Shown: positions 35,521 through 48,993, counted from the stretch's first letter. The stretch: DNA of 64,000 nt from Limonium bicolor (GCA_023374045.1 CM041780.1:38021030-38085029), one strand, 5' to 3'. The notes: a model not told the origin generated them from the sequence alone. A program made the numbers and translations.

Positions 35521-36038
35521 TGACTTTCTTAAAGATAAAGAAAATCTAGTAAAAGTAAGATTTTTTGATATTTTAATTAAATGACTTCCCAAAGGAATTT
35601 CGCTGTGAAATTTTAACCACATGTCAAGATGGCAATTATGAATTTTCTGAAGTGGAATCGAATTTTTTAAATGTTGGAATATTTTTAAATTGAATTTCTC
35701 GTCAGATTCAGTCAGAAATTGCTAGAAAATTATTGGAAATTCGAAAAATCAAAATTCCAACGCCATTATGCTTAAAATGTCATCCTTTATCATGGGTTAA
35801 AATATCAAAGCATTTCAAGCTGATTTGGGCATCTTTTGGAGGAGAGAGAAAGCCTATAGGAGGTCTCAGGAGCCTTAAGAATTACGAAAACGTCCCTGAC
35901 AATGACGAAACTGCTCCTCATGTGCTGGAATGCGCCGAACGAGCCAGAATCTCTCATTACTCGATTAAATGCCCCTCACAACACCAAAACCTTGTAGACC
36001 CTAACCAGGGGGGTCAAAATTTTGGGTATAACACAACC

Positions 36039-37791
36039 TTTTAACCATTTATGTACGGTTGGTATACAACTTTAAACCTTATGTTAATGACTTAGGTTCA
36101 TTCCTTAATCATTCTCATACATAATTACATCCCCAAATCTTAGTATATAATTCAACATATTCCAAATTCTTTTATTTCATGTGGATTATAACACTCCTTA
36201 AGTTCCTCCCAACCTAACATATACATTAAGATCTTTACACTTAATGTATTATTATGCAGTCCTCATCGTATCCCAAACTTCACCCTTAACTCTCAAAATA
36301 TTCATCCATAATCCAATTTTATCTAACTCTACACTTTGCTACCAAATATTTACCTAACTTTACAATTTTCTTCCAATCATATATTGATCTTTTAACTTCA
36401 ACTTCTAACTTAATTATTTCTATGTTTGAATCGCAATCCTTCACATTATCAACCAGCCCCTAATCTGCCAAATTCTGATTTTGACCATACACTTTTCATA
36501 TTTATCGTTTGACCCTCATAAATTTCCTAAGCTTACATTTGAACATTAGATTTAATCATCTTTTAATTTCAATCCTTTAATAAATTAATTCCAAATTCTC
36601 CCTCAAACTTTGAAAAATCCCAAACACACCCATTCTGCTTATTTTGGCTTACAACCCAATCTCTCTCAAATTTATGGTGTTACCCTACAAGTTCTATAAA
36701 CTTACAAATATACTATAATTCTTAATTAACTTATATTTTCAATCATTTCTTTCTTAATTTAGGTCAACACCCTAATCCAACCTAGGTTGACCGTAATTAT
36801 TTTGTCTTACACCATATTTTCCAGAAATTACAATTTAGACCCCAATATTTTCTAAACTTTACAAATTACTCCCAAATCTTACTTTAACTTATATTTTCCA
36901 TTCCTAACCCAACTAAAGCCTAAATTTTGGCTATATTCATACTTAACACTCCAACCTTTATTTCCTTTACATTAACCAACCTTTCTTTTTAATCCTTTAT
37001 TTACCGAATCATGTCATAAACTCCTAATCACATTTTTTTACCAAAGTTTGTCCTAAACTCCTTCCAAAAACTTACTAATTTTCTTAGATATTTTTCCACC
37101 ATAATTTTATAGCCTTTTAATTACTCCAACATCCCTCAAACTACTAGATATTTACACTTCACTTTTGAGAGCATTAAAACACCAAAATGCTCATAAACTA
37201 GCCTAAAATTTTGGCCAAAGTATTAAGTCATATTATACACTTCTAATACATAAAAATGTCTATTTTAAAAAGTTTATTTTTGGAAAAATTCATACCCTAC
37301 TTCCCAAGTTTTGGTTATTACATTCTAGCGACTAAAACTTTGTAACGATGATATTTAAGTCCTTAAGTCATTAGTTAACTTAGCCTAATGTTTCAATGTG
37401 GGTTTATATTAATTCCTAGGTCAAATTAGACCATTTTTCAAGGATCATTTTTGGCCACAAATTAAACACCACATTGAACCACTCAAAACATAGAAATAAG
37501 TCTTAAGGTTTGGACATTAACCTTAATGCTCCAAAGCAAGACTTTTTGTTCTTTTATTCTCCTCAAATTTCCGTCCTATTATTACATAAGGGGAACATTA
37601 AATTTCTGAACAAATCCAAGGGTTTATTGATAAACTTAAGTACCACCGTCTTAGCTTAAAATCTTACCCTTCCTAAGGTTGATTTTTGAGTTTTTCAACC
37701 TTGTTTCTCTTTGATTTTCTGCCAAGCGCCCAAGGAGTTTTGGAGATTCCATTCGGCCACAATAAGAAGGAAAAAGGATGGATAAATGTTA
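36039..37791 (-). mobile_element. A0: right part of the old family-A-like LTR
   Basis: AT- and pyrimidine-rich, no ORF. Its composition and some motifs (ttttctgccaagcgcccaagg near 37720, attcggccac near 37751) resemble the distal half of family-A LTRs. It continues 1-1254 after removal of OGR and ends where A3 begins (37792). Confidence 0.4.
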
Positions 37792-40532
37792 TGAAATACC
37801 CCAAACCTAATTATGCTAAGTAAACATCAAGTTATGATGTAATAAGGCTAAAACATGCCTTAGAAACATTGGTAGACGATTTAAACCAAGTAAAACACAA
37901 GAAAACACCATAAGGGTAATTTAATCAAAAATGTGCACTAAGCTTGGAGTGACTTTTATTAGCACCCAAATATCATTCTAAGACCTTATTAACATGCTAA
38001 TGGACATGTTAAATCAATTACCAAAGAAAACCAAGCTTAAAAACTAGCTAAAACACAAAATGTGCTTTAAGACTCCTTAAAGCACCTTTTTGATAAATTG
38101 TCTTAGAAATGGGTTTTGAGTGGCTAAATGCCCATGACTACACCTTAATCAACATGAGTACTAATTAGTATCACATTAGGAAGCCTAAATCAATGGGAAA
38201 TCAAAAATTTCACAAATTTGTGCACTAATTTGTGAATAGTGCCAAATAGTACCTAGTTTAAGCTTTAGTCAACATAAGTCAATAAGTTGGTCAACCAAGA
38301 CCATAAATACCTCATTAGTAAGGGGCGAGGGGGAGGGGGCGGTTTTAAATGGTGAGTCACCATAAGGAGCCAGCACATTAAGGAAAAGAAGAGGAAATGA
38401 GAGAATAGTACTATTTACCTTTTAAAAGAGAAATATCTTCACTTAAGCCTACCTCTCTCCTCTCTTCTTCATTTCTCTTCTTCACCAACATTTTCTTCTT
38501 CCCCTCTCTGTTTCAAAACCGTTCCAAGCAGCATCCATGGCACCACCACCTTCAATTGCTCACCATATACTCATTTTAGCTCCAAATTAAAAAGTGAGCA
38601 TAAATTATTCTTAGTTGGAGCAAGACCTTCCTTTATATCTTTTCAAATCCATCAAAGCTCAAGTTTGTTTCCCTGAGAAAACTCCATTGATGGAGGAAAA
38701 TCAAGTTTGAAGAGCTCTTTTGGTTCTTCATTCATCCAAGGTAATGAAAGTGAAAGAAAAATCAACTTTCCATCATTTTTTCTACATGACCAAAAATTAT
38801 CTTCTCATGGGATCTTGTTTTATCCCTTGAACTAGCTTATTTTCATTCTCCAAGGACTAGTGGAGGTCCTTCTGGATTCATACCCAAGTCTATCTTGAGG
38901 CTTCAAAGGTAATCATCCACTTTTAAGCTTTAAAACACACATTTTAACCTAAGGATGAGTTCTATAAGTTTAGGCATATTTCTTAGTGCTCATTAGATTA
39001 TTTGAATGTGAATTAGAACATTGGCAAGGGAATTAAAGTTCATTGCCGAAAGTCAAGCAAGAAAATCCAAGGAGGAAAGTGTGAAAAGCTTGGAAAAATA
39101 AGGTAAATGTTTTACCTAATGATGGTTTAAGATTTTAAGGGATGAGGTTTAGATAAGTACTAATGTAGCTTAAAGCTTACATTATGTAATGGGTTATATA
39201 ACCTAGGAAAAAGAATTTGAACAAGTTTGTGAACTTGTGACTAAGGATCAAATGGGAAATGAGTTAGTAAGATAAGTATAAGGTGAATTATGAGAACGCT
39301 TCTATTGCTAGGGGAGCATTGTTGTGTGTATTTGCAGGTTGAAAGCTTTTATATGTGGGAAATTCAGTGTTTAAGTTGAGCCATGTCATTTAAGAGCCTT
39401 AGTGCTATGCAATTTAAGATTATTGCACTATATTGAGTTTATTATGAATGAGTTGATTTGGGTGAGAAATATGATGAGGAAAAGATTTGATGTGTGTGAG
39501 ATGATTGAATGGGAAAAACCATGCATATGGGCATGATAATATACTAGAGAAGCTATGGCGAAATTTGAGTAGAAAACAAAGTGTTTAAGTGGTGGTTGTG
39601 AATTAATATGACCTAGGATTTACTAGGAACCATTAAAAAGAATTTGAGTGGAAATGAGTTAACAAAGGTGTTCTTGAGAATTGGAATGACCTAGAGTAGT
39701 CTAGGAGGAATTAGAGGATTGGTGGGCGTATTAAACACACCAAGGTCATGGTATGAGGAGTGTTGAGACTTGAGCAAAAATCTGTAGGAAATGATGATAA
39801 TACTTTGAGATGATTTAGGTATGAACTAGAGAATATAACAATGAGGATTTTAGGTAGCTTGTGTAAGTGGTGAAGATGCTAGCGGTGGATTAATAAGGTT
39901 ATAGTTTGGGTGGTAATGAGTGGACTTGGGTGATGGAAGTGAAAATTGTAGGAGAATGTTGTAAATTGTCAAGGAAATGACTAGGAATGTATAAGAGGGT
40001 ATGATCATGAGAATGGTGGGTAAATTGAGAAAAGGAGATGGGAATGTCTAAGGAGGGTGTAGTATGGTCAAGGTAAAGAAGAAGAAGGTTAAGGTGCTAA
40101 GAGGATGGAAAGAAATGTATAGGTATGTTCAAGAGTTTAGGAGTGATGAGTAACAAATGGAAAGGAGAGAGATTTGTGCATGGAGATGCAAGATAGCCTT
40201 GGAAAGTTTATCAAAGGAAAGATGGATGAATAATGATGTTTGAGGAGTAGTTATATTGGTTGAAAGGAAACACTATGGTTAGTTGAAGTTTAGGCAAAAA
40301 TTAACATGTTGTAAGTGTAAGGAATTAAGTTATAAGTGTTAAGAGTTTAGTAAGAACTTGAATAATGATCAAGGAATTTGGAGGTGATTTGAACCATGAA
40401 TTAGGAGGATTTTAAGTGCTAAAATGGTGTTAGAACATGTGTGAATACATGGGGAAAGATTAGAAGATGATTGGGCAAAGGAACAAGTGGAGAATGAAGT
40501 TCAAAACTGTAAAATTTAATTGTTTAAAGTGT

Positions 40533-40713
40533 GGTCCGGGACTTGGTCCTTGGATAAAGTCCCGGACCAGCACCAAAAACCTGCCGAGAATCTGTTTCAG
40601 AGGTGGTCCGGGACCTAGGCTAGGTGCAACGACCCGGACCACCCTATAAAATGAAGCTTAGAGTGATCAGACACATTGGTCCGGGACCTTAGGTCCGGAC
40701 CATGTCCCGGACC
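40533..40713. repeat. Hairpin array in A3 (36, 36, 36 bp)
   Basis: Hairpins at 40533-40568, 40605-40640 and 40678-40713, with arms GGTCCGGGAC.../...(G)(T/A)CCCGGACC. The first has a 12-bp stem. The third has a 10-bp stem and the palindrome GGTCCGGACC in its loop. Confidence 0.88.
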
Positions 40714-42003
40714 AGGCTATTTTACAAAGGAAATGTGTTTTTTAGGTGGTAAATGAAGGGGCTTGTTAGGTAATGCTAATATAAGGTTGTTAAGAGTTGT
40801 TTGGTGGAATTTGATGGCCATTGGAGGTGTGAACAAGGGTGAGGTAAATAAGAAGTAAATAACATAAGTGGTTAAGCTTGAAATACAATGATTTAGTGGT
40901 ATTTAGTTGGAGTTGATTAGTGATGATATGAGTTATGTTAACTAAAAGAAATTAACCATCCAATTCGATCAATGTTTTAGGGTTTGAGAATTTGGACTCC
41001 GGAGGAGAGTAAGCAACCGAACGACCAACGGTGAATAGTATGGTTTTCTTGTGACCTGCTTGCTAACGAGGTGTCCCTCGGCTTGTGTGCTATTTGTTTA
41101 TGTGTGCCGACTAAACAAGATAAAGTATGCAACCGGAATATTATGTTTGTTGTGTGATTGTGATGCACTAACACAACTTTACCTTGAGAACTTACTAACT
41201 AATGTTTAGTAAACAATGGTGTGAGATTAAGGAACACTCCCTAGCATTGTTTAATTAGTAACCGAAAGAGGCTAACTAACAAACATTGACTTTGAGGCTT
41301 CCACTAACTGGAACTTGGGGGGGGGGGGAGTGAGGAATCCGGAATCATTCTGGCACATGTGTATTAGGGGAGGTCAGTATCCTTATCAAGTCCCGACTTC
41401 CAAATATGACTTGTCTTTGGACTCGTCGCCAAGAGTCGACATATAGACTCGACCTCCTCAGACTTCTTGTTTTAGGAGGGAGGCATACTGAGATGGTGTG
41501 GTGGGATCTACCTAAATCCCAACTAATTCTAACAAATATATTTTATGTAAACCAATGGAGCTGATAACTTATTGGTTAGGGTTACTTGACCTGACAAGAT
41601 AAACAATGAGTTAAGGAACAACCATTCTAATTAAAGAATGGTTGACTTAACTGAGATAAGAACTGAGATAAGATTTGAGATAAGATTTGAGATAAAGTAC
41701 AACCAATTCAAATTAAAGAACGGTTGGTACATTGAGACTGAGATAAGGACTAAGACTGAGGTAGGGTAAGAATGGACTGAGATTAAGAGGTATAATATTT
41801 TAAGGAGTTAAAAGATTAACTCACTAATTAAGGGAACGCTTTTAAGTCGTTCTTTGTGTGTGAACCATGTGTGTTCAAATGTGGCTTGTTGTTTATTGCA
41901 CTTTTATTTATATTGTGCATCTAATCAATCTCCATGCTATCGATAATTAGTCGTTGTAGCCCCGTTAGCTTGGGGGCCATGAGAGAATCGTACCAGCAAA
42001 GGT

Positions 42004-42040
42004 GCTGACCCCCTCGGGGGCTACTGTTTATATTTTGCAG
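42004..42040 (+). promoter_or_regulatory. Hairpin plus splice-acceptor-like site in A3
   Basis: GCTGACCCCCTCGGGGGC is followed by TACTGTTTATATTTTGCAG and GTGAATG, about 370 bp before the LTR end. It is the plus-strand version of the arrangement in A1, A2, A4 and A5. Confidence 0.5.
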
Positions 42041-42413
42041 GTGAATGACAGAAGACGACAGTCCTGAGAGTAGGATTGGGTAGAATTACTTCAGGTTGTC
42101 TTCTTTTAGTTGTACGAGTTGTGCATGTACACTCGTTTAGTGAATGGTATGAGATGTTAGTAAGTTGTATAGGATGTAAGGAGATTGTAAGATTGTTATG
42201 TAATTGGTTAAGGCTTGTAAGTACTAATGTTCGGTATATTCGGGTCCATCAGACCGTAGCTAGATCTTGGAGAATTTAGTATGTCTAGTTGGTCACGTGG
42301 GTGACTAACGACGGTAACACCAAATGTTGTAAGAAATCCGCTGCAAAGTTAATATAAGTGAATGGAGGTTTATGAGATAAGTATGGATTTATGAGTTGGG
42401 ATGTTACAAAAAG

Positions 42414-42424
42414 TGGTATCAGAG
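42414..42424 (+). other. A3 primer-binding site (initiator-Met type)
   Basis: TGGTATCAGAG, five bases (aaaag) after the LTR end. Confidence 0.82.
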
Positions 42425-44590
42425 AATAGTTACGCTCTGATGACAGGAATTACCGAACTTAGGAGAGTACTGAGGTTGAGTTTGAGTTATGGGTTAAGGG
42501 TTGAGAGATAGAGCGAGAGGTGCGTTAGTTAGGACTTCCCTGTGTTTACCGGATATCCATAGTACCTAAACCCGCCCTTCACATCGATCCCTTACTTGAA
42601 ATACGGGGAACAAACGCCAGAGAGAAGAAAGCCTTCTCTTACTCGGGAAAACCCGATCTGGTAGTTAGTTAATAGTAAGCAATACGGGAAGCACATCGTT
42701 ATACAACAGTTTACGAAAACTTGGAGGTTTTAATTGGAGCGCAATAGTGAAACAGGCGCTGCCAACAGAATTCTACCAATAAGAGAACGGTAATTACCGG
42801 CAACATGGGTCGACATGCTACGCAGTCGAGATACCCCGCCATACCAATAATAAGAAAAGCACTACGAGTGCAATGGAGAGGAAAAGAGAGCAACAAGAAT
42901 GCCGGACAGTAGTCCGAAGGAGAATAACAGTGGGATAATATGAATCCATAACATGAGAGCTAAGATTACTGGAAAGTCCAGTTAGAAACGGGAACTCCAA
43001 ACCCCAAACAATGAGGAAGGTTACAAACCTGCCCGACATAGCGCAGACGATGGTAAAAACTCACACAAATTGTATACCGAGTTAGGACTACACGTAGTGC
43101 CTGAAGGAGAATCATTACTTAGTAACCACGACAAAATGTGTGGAGACGGGAGCGAGGATTAAGACACAAGTAAGTAACTAGGGGTTCCCTCAGAAAGAGG
43201 AACACCCTGATAAATGACAGCACTGTCAAACCAACCAGGAAACTGCGGGATGGCTAGTTATCCAAAATAAGAGAACATTGAAGGAGTCCCGAGGACTGCC
43301 AAAGATATAGAAATTAGGTGGAAGTACCACTACTGACGCGCACAGTACCGGTAGCCCATCTTGCATGGCACACTTGCCATAGCAAGTGCTACCACGGTTA
43401 AGCTACACGAAAATCCATCATGGCGAGATAGTAGAACGCTACAGTCGTAATACATATTAATACCGGATTGTAAATCCATAAGAACAAGAGGATAAGACCT
43501 TGGAAAGGCTTGTCGGCCTGACCATGATAAGATGAGTTGACACACCGGTCAGGAGGGAGCTGAACTTGGACGGAATACTAATGATATAAAATTTTAGCAA
43601 CAGTACAACCTACTACTACTACAACAACAACAACCGACAGTGCGGGTAAGAACTCCAATCTAGAACCTTGAGGAGAGGAACCTAAGAGATCGCTCAACAA
43701 TCCGAACAAAACACTATGTAAGCAATAACATACAAGGAATCTATTTTAAGATACCATTGAGACTGTCGACACAACGTCTTCCAACAAGAACAGGATAAGA
43801 CTCCCAGAATGATCACTAAGAATACCAGTAATAAACATTCTTCATTGAAGATGTTGGTAAACCCCGGAAACAGGGACAGAGGAAGTAAACTTAAGTTATA
43901 ACCTACTAAGGATTAAAGACATACAATCCTGACAGAGGGAAGCTCAGAGGACTACCCCACAGAGAGGGCACAGTCAAGCCGAACAAATTGATTAACGACA
44001 GTTAGTACTGTTGCCTAACTCATTAACACCCAAGTATGATTAATCATCAACGGGTGGCGTAGTCAACGAGAGTTGAACAAAGCGTTGAGATGGAATTACA
44101 TGATAGCCTAGATAAATATCCAACTTAGACACCGTAAGGCAGATGCTTAATACGAACTGATCAGTAATTGTTAAAAGGTGCAAGTATATGAAAACGACAG
44201 AATTGTCACAGATACTCGTTAACGCCAGATTACCTGAACGAACTTCCATAGCGGGAAGCAGGATGCAGCAACGTACCATGAGACCCGATACTACATTTAA
44301 TATGTAACCTAATGGTGGATAGTATTTAAAGAACCAGAAACTTTTGAGGATAACCTACAGATGAGTAAGAGTACAAGTAATGAACTGAGACATTAAGCAC
44401 TAAGAGCCTACGAGCCAAGGATGTTAACACATCAGAGCTCGAGGCGCAGGAAGGCATAAGAAGACTAATTTAAGCTATGAACGAACTACAATTCGTAGAT
44501 ATTAACGGTTACAACACCTATAACTTAGATTGTTGAAGAATTGCCAGGAAAGGGTACCAATGAGAATATTGAGATAATGCTATTGACAAG
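42425..44590 (+). other. A3 interior, non-coding
   Basis: No long ORF in the element's direction. Segments match the reverse complement of A2's interior (cacttgcca-agcaagtg near 43370 against about 18115; aacgccagag near 42611 against about 18870), in the expected order from the PBS. Confidence 0.65.
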
Positions 44591-47500
44591 TGTAACACCC
44601 CAACTCACAAATACATAGTCATCTCATAAACCTCCATTTACTTAACTCAACATTACAGCGGAATCCTTACAACAGTCGGTGTTACCGCCGTCAGTCACCC
44701 ACATGACTAACTAGGCATACTAAATACTCCAAGATCTAGCTACGGTCTGATGGACCCGAATATACCGAACATTAGTACATACAAGCCTTAACCAATTACA
44801 TAACACTCTTACAAACTCCTTACATCCTATAGAACTTACTAACATCTCATACCATTTACTAAACGAGTGTACATACACAACTCGTACAACTAAAAGAAGA
44901 CAACCCGAAGTAAATCTACCCGATCCTACTCTCAGGACTGTCGTCTTCTGTCATTCACCTGCAAAATATAAATAGTAGCCCTCGAGGGGGTCAGCACCTT
45001 TGCTGGTACGATCCTCTCATGGCCCCCAAGCTAACGTGGCTACGACGACTAATTGTCGATAGCATGGAGGTTGATTAGATACACAACATAAATAAGAAGT
45101 GCATTAAACAATAAGCCACATTCATGTGAACAATCACAACTCAAAGGATTGAACGACTTAATAAGTGTTCGTTAGGTAAGTGAGTTAGTGTTTTAACTCT
45201 TTAAATTGAGGAACATTCAATTCTCATCTCAGATCTCATCTCAAACATGTGAACCGTTCTTTAATTAGATTCGGTTATACTTAGTCCATTGTTTATTTTT
45301 GTTGGGTCAAAAGTAACCCTAGCCAGCGGCCGAGAACTGCGTTGGTTCAATAAACAATAATTCTCAAATTAGTTGGGATTTAGGTAGATCCCACCACACC
45401 ATCTTAATATTGCCTCCCACCTTGAACTGTAACCCAAGGTGGCTGAGTCGACATTTGACTCTAGGCATCAAGTCCGTAGACAAGCTCAAATGGAAGCCGG
45501 CGCTAATAAAAGGTAACCGACCTCCCCTTAACACATGCATGACCGAACCATTCCGGATTCCTCACTCCCCCCAAGTTCTAGTTAGTAGAAGTCTCAAGAC
45601 AATGTTTGTTGGTTATACCTCTTTCGTTTATTAGCAAACTAATATTAGGAAGTGTTCCTTATTCTCACACAATTCTTTACTAAACATTGTTAGCAAGTTC
45701 ACAAAGGTAAGTTGTGTTAGTTTCAAACAATACACAACAAGTCAATAAACCGGTTGTATGCTTTATCTTGTTTAGTCGGCACACATAAACAAATAGCACA
45801 CAAGCCGAGGGACACCTCGTTAGCAAGCAGGTCACAAGAAAACCATACCGTACACCGTCAGTTGTTCGGTTGCTTACTCTCTTCCGGAGTCCAAATACTC
45901 AAGTCCTAAAACATTCATTCAATTTAGGTTGTTAATTACTTTCAATCAACCTAACTTACTTAGCCCCTAACAATCTCCATCTAACGAACACTAAGTTCTT
46001 ATAAACTTAACCTTAAACACTTAAAACCATTTTACTTAACTTAATCTCTTAAGTCCTTACATGGTTATCTTTCCAATCATCATCACTCTTCTAATGGTGG
46101 ACCACTAAGTCATTGTAATTTAAACTTAATCATATAAGTTAATCACTTCGCATTACACCTCATACTTGTTTACACTTTTTAAGGCCTTTACATGTCATTA
46201 AACAAGGCCTAAACAACATCTAAAACCGTTACCATCCAATCCCCCATCATTAGAAGCTTTAAAACAATTTTTTTCTTTTTCTCTGCACTGGACCGCCCCT
46301 CTTGGGTGGTCCCAGGGGCGGTCCCAACCAGAGGCTAGTTTTCTTGCAGAATTCGCCTGGACCTCCCCATAGGGGCGGTCCACAGCAGAACCCATTTTTC
46401 AAAGTGTTTCTCTTCTCATTTTGAACTCTAAATTCACCCCAATCTTTTCCTAATCATTTCTCATGTTTCCCCACATGTTTTAACATCATTTTAGCACCTC
46501 AAAACCCTCTTAAACCATCCAACAATCTCCTTAAACATTTACTCAAATTCTTACTAAATTCTTAACACTTAACACTTCGTTCTTTACACTTCCAACTTGT
46601 AATTTTCTCCAATCTTCTTCTAACCTCTCTACATGCATCCCAACATGTTCTGACACCATTTAAACACCTTATAACCTCTCTTCATTGCTTACAACTCCAT
46701 TACACATCCACCCAAATATTGTAATTTGTTTACACTTAAAACCTTGGACATTCTTACTTTTGTTTTCCTTATTACACCTCCTCACACAACTTCCCTTCCC
46801 TTACACTTTCTACTCATCCTTTCAAAGCTTGCACCTACCTAAGCTTTTCTAGCCATCCTCTTAACATTCATCTTGACCATGCTAAATCCTTCTTAAACCA
46901 CTTTCATCTCATCACTCAAATCCACTCAATACCATAAAGGTTACACAAACTAGATCATACCTAAATCATCACAAGGCATTGTATATCATTTCCTACAAAT
47001 TTTTGCTCAAGTCTTAACATTCCTTATATCATGATCTTGGTGTGTTTAATACACCCACCTAACCTCTAAATCCTCCTAGGTCACTCTACGTCATTCTAAT
47101 CCTCAAGAACACCTTTGTTAACTCATTTCACTCAAATTTCCTTTAATGACTCCTAGTAGATCCTAGGTCATATTAATTCACAACAACCACTTAAACACTT
47201 TGTTTTCTACTCAAATTTTTCCATAGCTCCTCTAGTATATTATCATGCCCATATGCATGGTTTTTCTCATTCAATCATCTCACACACATCAAATCCTTTT
47301 CTCATAATATTTCTCACTCAAATTAACCCATTCATAACAAACTTAATATAGTGCAATAATCTTAACTTGCTTAGCACTAAGGCTCTTAAATGACATGGCT
47401 CTTAGGCCCTTAAATGACTTAAACTTAAACACTGAATTTCCCACATATAAAAGCTTTCAACCTGTAAATACACACAACAATGCTCCCATAACAATATAAG

Positions 47501-48993
47501 TGTTCTCATAATTCACCTTATACTAATCTTACTAACTCATTCCCATTGGCTCCTTAGTCACAAGTTCAAAAGCTTGTTTAAATTCTTTTTCCTAGGTTAT
47601 ACAACCCGTTACTTAATGTAAGCTTTAACCTACATATAATACTTATCTAAATCTCATCCCTTAAAACCTTAAACCACCATTAGGTAAAACATTTACCTTG
47701 TTTTTCCAAGCTTTTCACACTTTTCTCCTTGGATTTCCTTGCTTGATTTTCGACAATGACTTTAATTCCCTTGCCAATGTTCAATTCACATTCAAATAAT
47801 CTAATGAGCACTAAGCAATATGCCTAAACTCATGGAACTCATTCTTAGGTTAAAATGTGTGTTAAGGTATTTAAAAATAGATATTTACCTTGGAGTTTCA
47901 AGGTGGGCTTGGTAGTGAATCAATGAGGACCTCCTCTAGCCCTTTAGATATTGGAAACAAGCTAATTCAAAGCATAAACAAGACCCCATGAGAAGTGAAT
48001 TTTCGGACATGGGTGAAAAATGAAGGAAAGTTGATTTTTCTTTCACTTTCATTACCTTGGATGAATGGAGAACCAAAAGAGCTCTTCAAACTTGATTTTC
48101 CTCCATCAATGGAGTTTTATCATGGCACCAAACTTGAGCTTTGAAGGATTTGAAAGATAGAAAGGAAGGTCTTGCTCCAACTAAGAATAATCTATGCTCA
48201 CTTTTTGATTTGGAGCTAAAATGAGTATTTGGTGGACATTTGAAGATGGAGCATGAATGGAGGCAGCACTCACGGTTTTAGAGCAGGGAAGAAGAAGAGG
48301 AATTGGTGGAATAAGAAGAAAATGAAGAAGATAGGAGAGAGGTAGGTTAAAAGGTGAGATATTTTCTTTTTAAAGTAAATACTTCATTTTCACTTTACTT
48401 CTTCTTCTTTTATTATTTGATGAAGCCTATGGTGACTCATCCCCTTAAAAACCGTTCCCCCCTTAGTAGTTAGGATATTTATGGTCTTGAATGACCAACT
48501 TATTGACTTATGTTGACTAAAGCTTAAACTAGGCACTATTTGGCACTATTCATGAATTAGTGCACAAATTTGTGATAATTTTGGTTTCCCATTGATTTAG
48601 GCTTCCTAATGTGATACTAATTAGTACACATGTTGATTAAGGTGTAATCATGGGCATTTAGCCACTCAAAACCCATTTCTAAGACAATTTCTTATAAAGG
48701 TGCTTTAAGGAGTCTTAAAGCACATTTTGTGTTTAAGCTTGTTTTTGAGCTTGGTTTTCTTTGGTAATTGATTTAAAATGTCCATTAGCATGTTAATAAG
48801 GTCTTATAATGATATTTGGGTGCTAATCAAAGTCACTCCAAGCTTAGAGCACATTTTTGCTTAAATTACCCTTATGGCGTTTCCTTGTGTTTTATTTGGT
48901 TTAAATTGTCTACCAATGTTTCTAAGGCATGTTTTAGCCTTATTACATCATAACGTGATGTTTAATTAGCATACTTAGGTTTGGGGTATTTCA
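44591..48993 (-). repeat. A4 3' LTR (4403 bp)
   Basis: TGTAACACCCC to GGGGTATTTCA. With A3 it forms an inverted repeat with 4.5-kb arms around a 2.2-kb spacer. An acceptor-like site is at 44959-44995 (minus GCTGACCCCCTCGAGGGC...TTTTGCAG, then GTG). Its hairpins (46290-46381) have a sequence unlike the other copies. Confidence 0.88.
46290..46381. repeat. Divergent hairpin array in A4 (35 and 23 bp)
   Basis: 46290-46324 has a perfect 11-bp stem GGACCGCCCCT/AGGGGCGGTCC. 46359-46381 is a shorter version with one stem mismatch. They sit at the same LTR position as the GGTCCGGG hairpins of A1-A3 but with different stem sequence. The length step is again 12 bp. Confidence 0.85.

Larger units (their letters stand above)
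1255..36033 (-). mobile_element. OGR: non-autonomous Ogre/Tat-like LTR retrotransposon, carrying nested insertions
   Basis: Two 1.8-kb LTRs (1255-3057 and 34233-36033) in the same orientation bracket the element. The 5-bp TSD CAACC is at 1250-1254 and 36034-36038. On the minus strand the order is LTR, PBS (34212-34229), leader, gag, protease, G-patch, long 3' region with tandem arrays, PPT (3058-3072), LTR. Removing the nested A1, ATH and A2 insertions leaves about 9.9 kb. Gag, with a GLIRPLIP stretch then an FCRYH...GHDTNDC knuckle, and protease (ALYITV...VLIDTGAD) resemble the Ogre/Tat lineage of Ty3/gypsy. No reverse transcriptase, RNase H or integrase is detectable, so mobility would depend on a related helper. 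Confidence 0.9.
34233..36033 (-). repeat. OGR 5' LTR (1801 bp)
   Basis: This is the partner of 1255-3057. Being next to the PBS on the minus strand, it is the promoter LTR. It ends ATAACA and is followed at once by the TSD CAACC at 36034-36038. Confidence 0.93.
37792..42408 (+). repeat. A3 5' LTR (4617 bp)
   Basis: Its reverse complement aligns with the LTR at 44591-48993 (for example gatctagctacggtctgatgg is shared). There are enough differences to indicate separate insertions of one subfamily. It holds hairpins at 40533-40713, a G10 run near 41320 and an acceptor-like site ending at 42040. Confidence 0.88.
37792..44590 (+). mobile_element. A3: giant-LTR element, plus strand, truncated by A4
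   Basis: The 5' LTR (37792-42408) runs TGAAATACCCC to GATGTTACA, then comes an initiator-Met PBS (42414-42424) and 2.2 kb of interior. The interior stops at 44590, where A4's LTR begins in the opposite orientation. The five bases before A3 are TGTTA and before A4 ACAAG; the matching duplicates would lie beyond the window. No protein is recognisable. Confidence 0.85.

Noticed and set aside
37792..48993. A3 and A4 read as one element rearranged by inversion
   Set aside because: LTR arms differ too much for one element's LTR pair, and each has its own correct PBS- or PPT-side junction; two insertions explain it more simply.
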